From Alphaproteobacteria bacterium (GTDB taxonomy: Bacteria > Pseudomonadota > Alphaproteobacteria > Rs-D84), in assembly GCA_017383325.1 (NCBI GenBank), contig JAFNYG010000092.1, positions 1-7,714 on the forward strand: a stretch of DNA of 7,714 nucleotides, written 5' to 3'. Within the stretch, counting starts at the first letter, position 1. Each line of letters begins with the position of its first letter. Both the position numbers and the translations under genes were made by a program. The notes below the pieces were generated by a model. That model had not been told where the DNA came from, searched no databases, and worked only from the letters and a program-made list of their open reading frames with translations. Shown here one piece after another: positions 7,028 through 7,714 of this stretch.

Positions 7028-7714
7028 TTAATCCTTGATTTTTGCCAATGGGATACAGTCGAACATCAGTATCCATTTGTTTTTGATTTTTACCAGCGGT
7101 ATTTTGCCAAACAGGCGCACGCGAATTCGCCGCAGCTGTCGTTCGAATTCCAATCTGTACATTGGGTATTTATTGCAGATTTGCAGTTTTATTGATTTGT
7201 GTGCAATTTCTTGGCGCGTCTTCATGCGATGTGACGTGTTTTGTTCGTCATATCTGTATTCAACTAAAACTTCCTGGATGTTATGAAATTCTGTACACGC
7301 CATCAGTTGCCCCCACAGCCGATAGTCTTCTGCGGGGGTGTATTGTTCTTCGTATTTTATATTGTTTTCCGTCAGTACGGATTTTCTAATCATCGCACTT
7401 GTATGCATAATTGCGCATACATCGGTCAGTCTAATTTTGATGTCTGTATCATGTTCTGGGTTTTTGCGCACAAAGTCTTTGGCGCCGAACCAGTGTGTCC
7501 ATGTGCCTACGACGCCGACATATGGATTGTTGTTCAAAAAATCGACTTGTTTTTCCAGGCGTGTTGGGTGTGAAATATCGTCATGATCAAATATTGCGAT
7601 ATACTTTCCGCGTGCCACATCAATCAGTTTATTTCTGGATTGCGATATGCCGATATTTTTATCATTTTTCAAATATATAATTCGCTTGTCATCATAAGAC
7701 CGCACCAGTTTTTC
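7028..7714 (-). CDS. Family 2 glycosyltransferase, N-terminus beyond window
   Basis: The reading frame is open from the right edge (7714) to TAA at 7030-7028, giving 228 visible residues. The visible part starts at EKLVRSYDDKRIIY, which aligns to about residue 50 of the complete GT2 at 4927-5808, so roughly 49 N-terminal residues are missing. A GTG at 7705 lies inside the domain and is not the real start. IGISQSRNKLIDVARGKY precedes DHDD (visible residues 43-46), the metal-binding motif. AEDYRLW supplies the ED pair. The tail ends in two copies of one segment, LFGKIPLVKIK and MFDCIPLAKIK. Function is presumably sugar transfer in surface-glycan assembly. The stop lies 5 bp before the GT4 start, so this is one transcription unit; its promoter is off the right edge. 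Confidence 0.93.
   Translation of the reverse strand, partial: EKLVRSYDDKRIIYLKNDKNIGISQSRNKLIDVARGKYIAIFDHDDISHPTRLEKQVDFLNNNPYVGVVGTWTHWFGAKDFVRKNPEHDTDIKIRLTDVCAIMHTSAMIRKSVLTENNIKYEEQYTPAEDYRLWGQLMACTEFHNIQEVLVEYRYDEQNTSHRMKTRQEIAHKSIKLQICNKYPMYRLEFERQLRRIRVRLFGKIPLVKIKNKWILMFDCIPLAKIKD
7032..7036 (-). promoter_or_regulatory. Shine-Dalgarno deciding the GT4 start
   Basis: AAGGA on the minus strand (7036-7032) sits nine bases before the ATG at 7022, inside the last codons of the upstream GT2. It supports 7022 over the in-frame ATG at 7076. Confidence 0.6.

Noticed and set aside
7023..7076. 18-residue extension of the GT4 start to 7076
   Set aside because: It lies within the previous gene's C-terminal codons; the internal start at 7022 has an AAGGA at proper distance.
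1..7714. Defence system, CRISPR, mobile element or RNA gene
   Set aside because: No spaced repeats, transposase, integrase, tRNA-like fold or toxin-antitoxin pair was found; all long reading frames are explained by envelope, glycan or heme-related genes.

Overview
The window looks like chromosome from a Gram-negative bacterium with moderate to low GC. Two exported proteins show this: an outer-membrane beta-barrel ending in Phe and a periplasmic lytic transglycosylase. A proteobacterium, possibly a host-associated alphaproteobacterium, is my guess from protein style only; nothing in the window fixes the taxon. No tRNA, rRNA, IS element, CRISPR array, att site or phage gene was seen. Coding density is very high: the only gap over 20 bp is about 100 bp (642-742).

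Left part (1-3324): a minus-strand, edge-truncated hemW (radical-SAM heme chaperone family) diverges from a plus-strand pair. That pair is a 506-aa beta-barrel outer-membrane protein with an omptin-like pattern and a 347-aa soluble MltB-type lytic murein transglycosylase. The intergenic region carries a strong extended -10 sigma70-type promoter facing the barrel gene and a weaker candidate facing hemW.

Right part (3327-7714): five tightly packed minus-strand genes form one apparent operon that enters from beyond the right edge. In transcription order they are a GT2 glycosyltransferase (5' end missing), a GT4 glycosyltransferase with a cysteine cluster, a second GT2 paralogous to the first, a DUF616 (TOD1/MUCI70-like) glycosyltransferase-like protein, and a DUF1796 putative papain-like cysteine peptidase. 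Junctions are 4- and 8-bp overlaps or gaps of 5-9 bp. This looks like part of a surface-glycan cluster (LPS O-antigen/core or capsule): the GTs would build the glycan in the cytoplasm, while the role of the DUF1796 protein is unknown. The operon ends convergently against the transglycosylase, with only 2 bp between the stop codons.

The least expected signals are two short motifs shared between operon proteins. One is a P-x3-[AV]-[RK]-x2-[LFW] terminal motif on three proteins of unrelated fold. The other is a tandem LFGxIPxxKIK-type tail on both GT2 enzymes. Also notable are the DUF616-DUF1796 pairing and the omptin-like barrel with an enlarged, Cys-bearing middle region.
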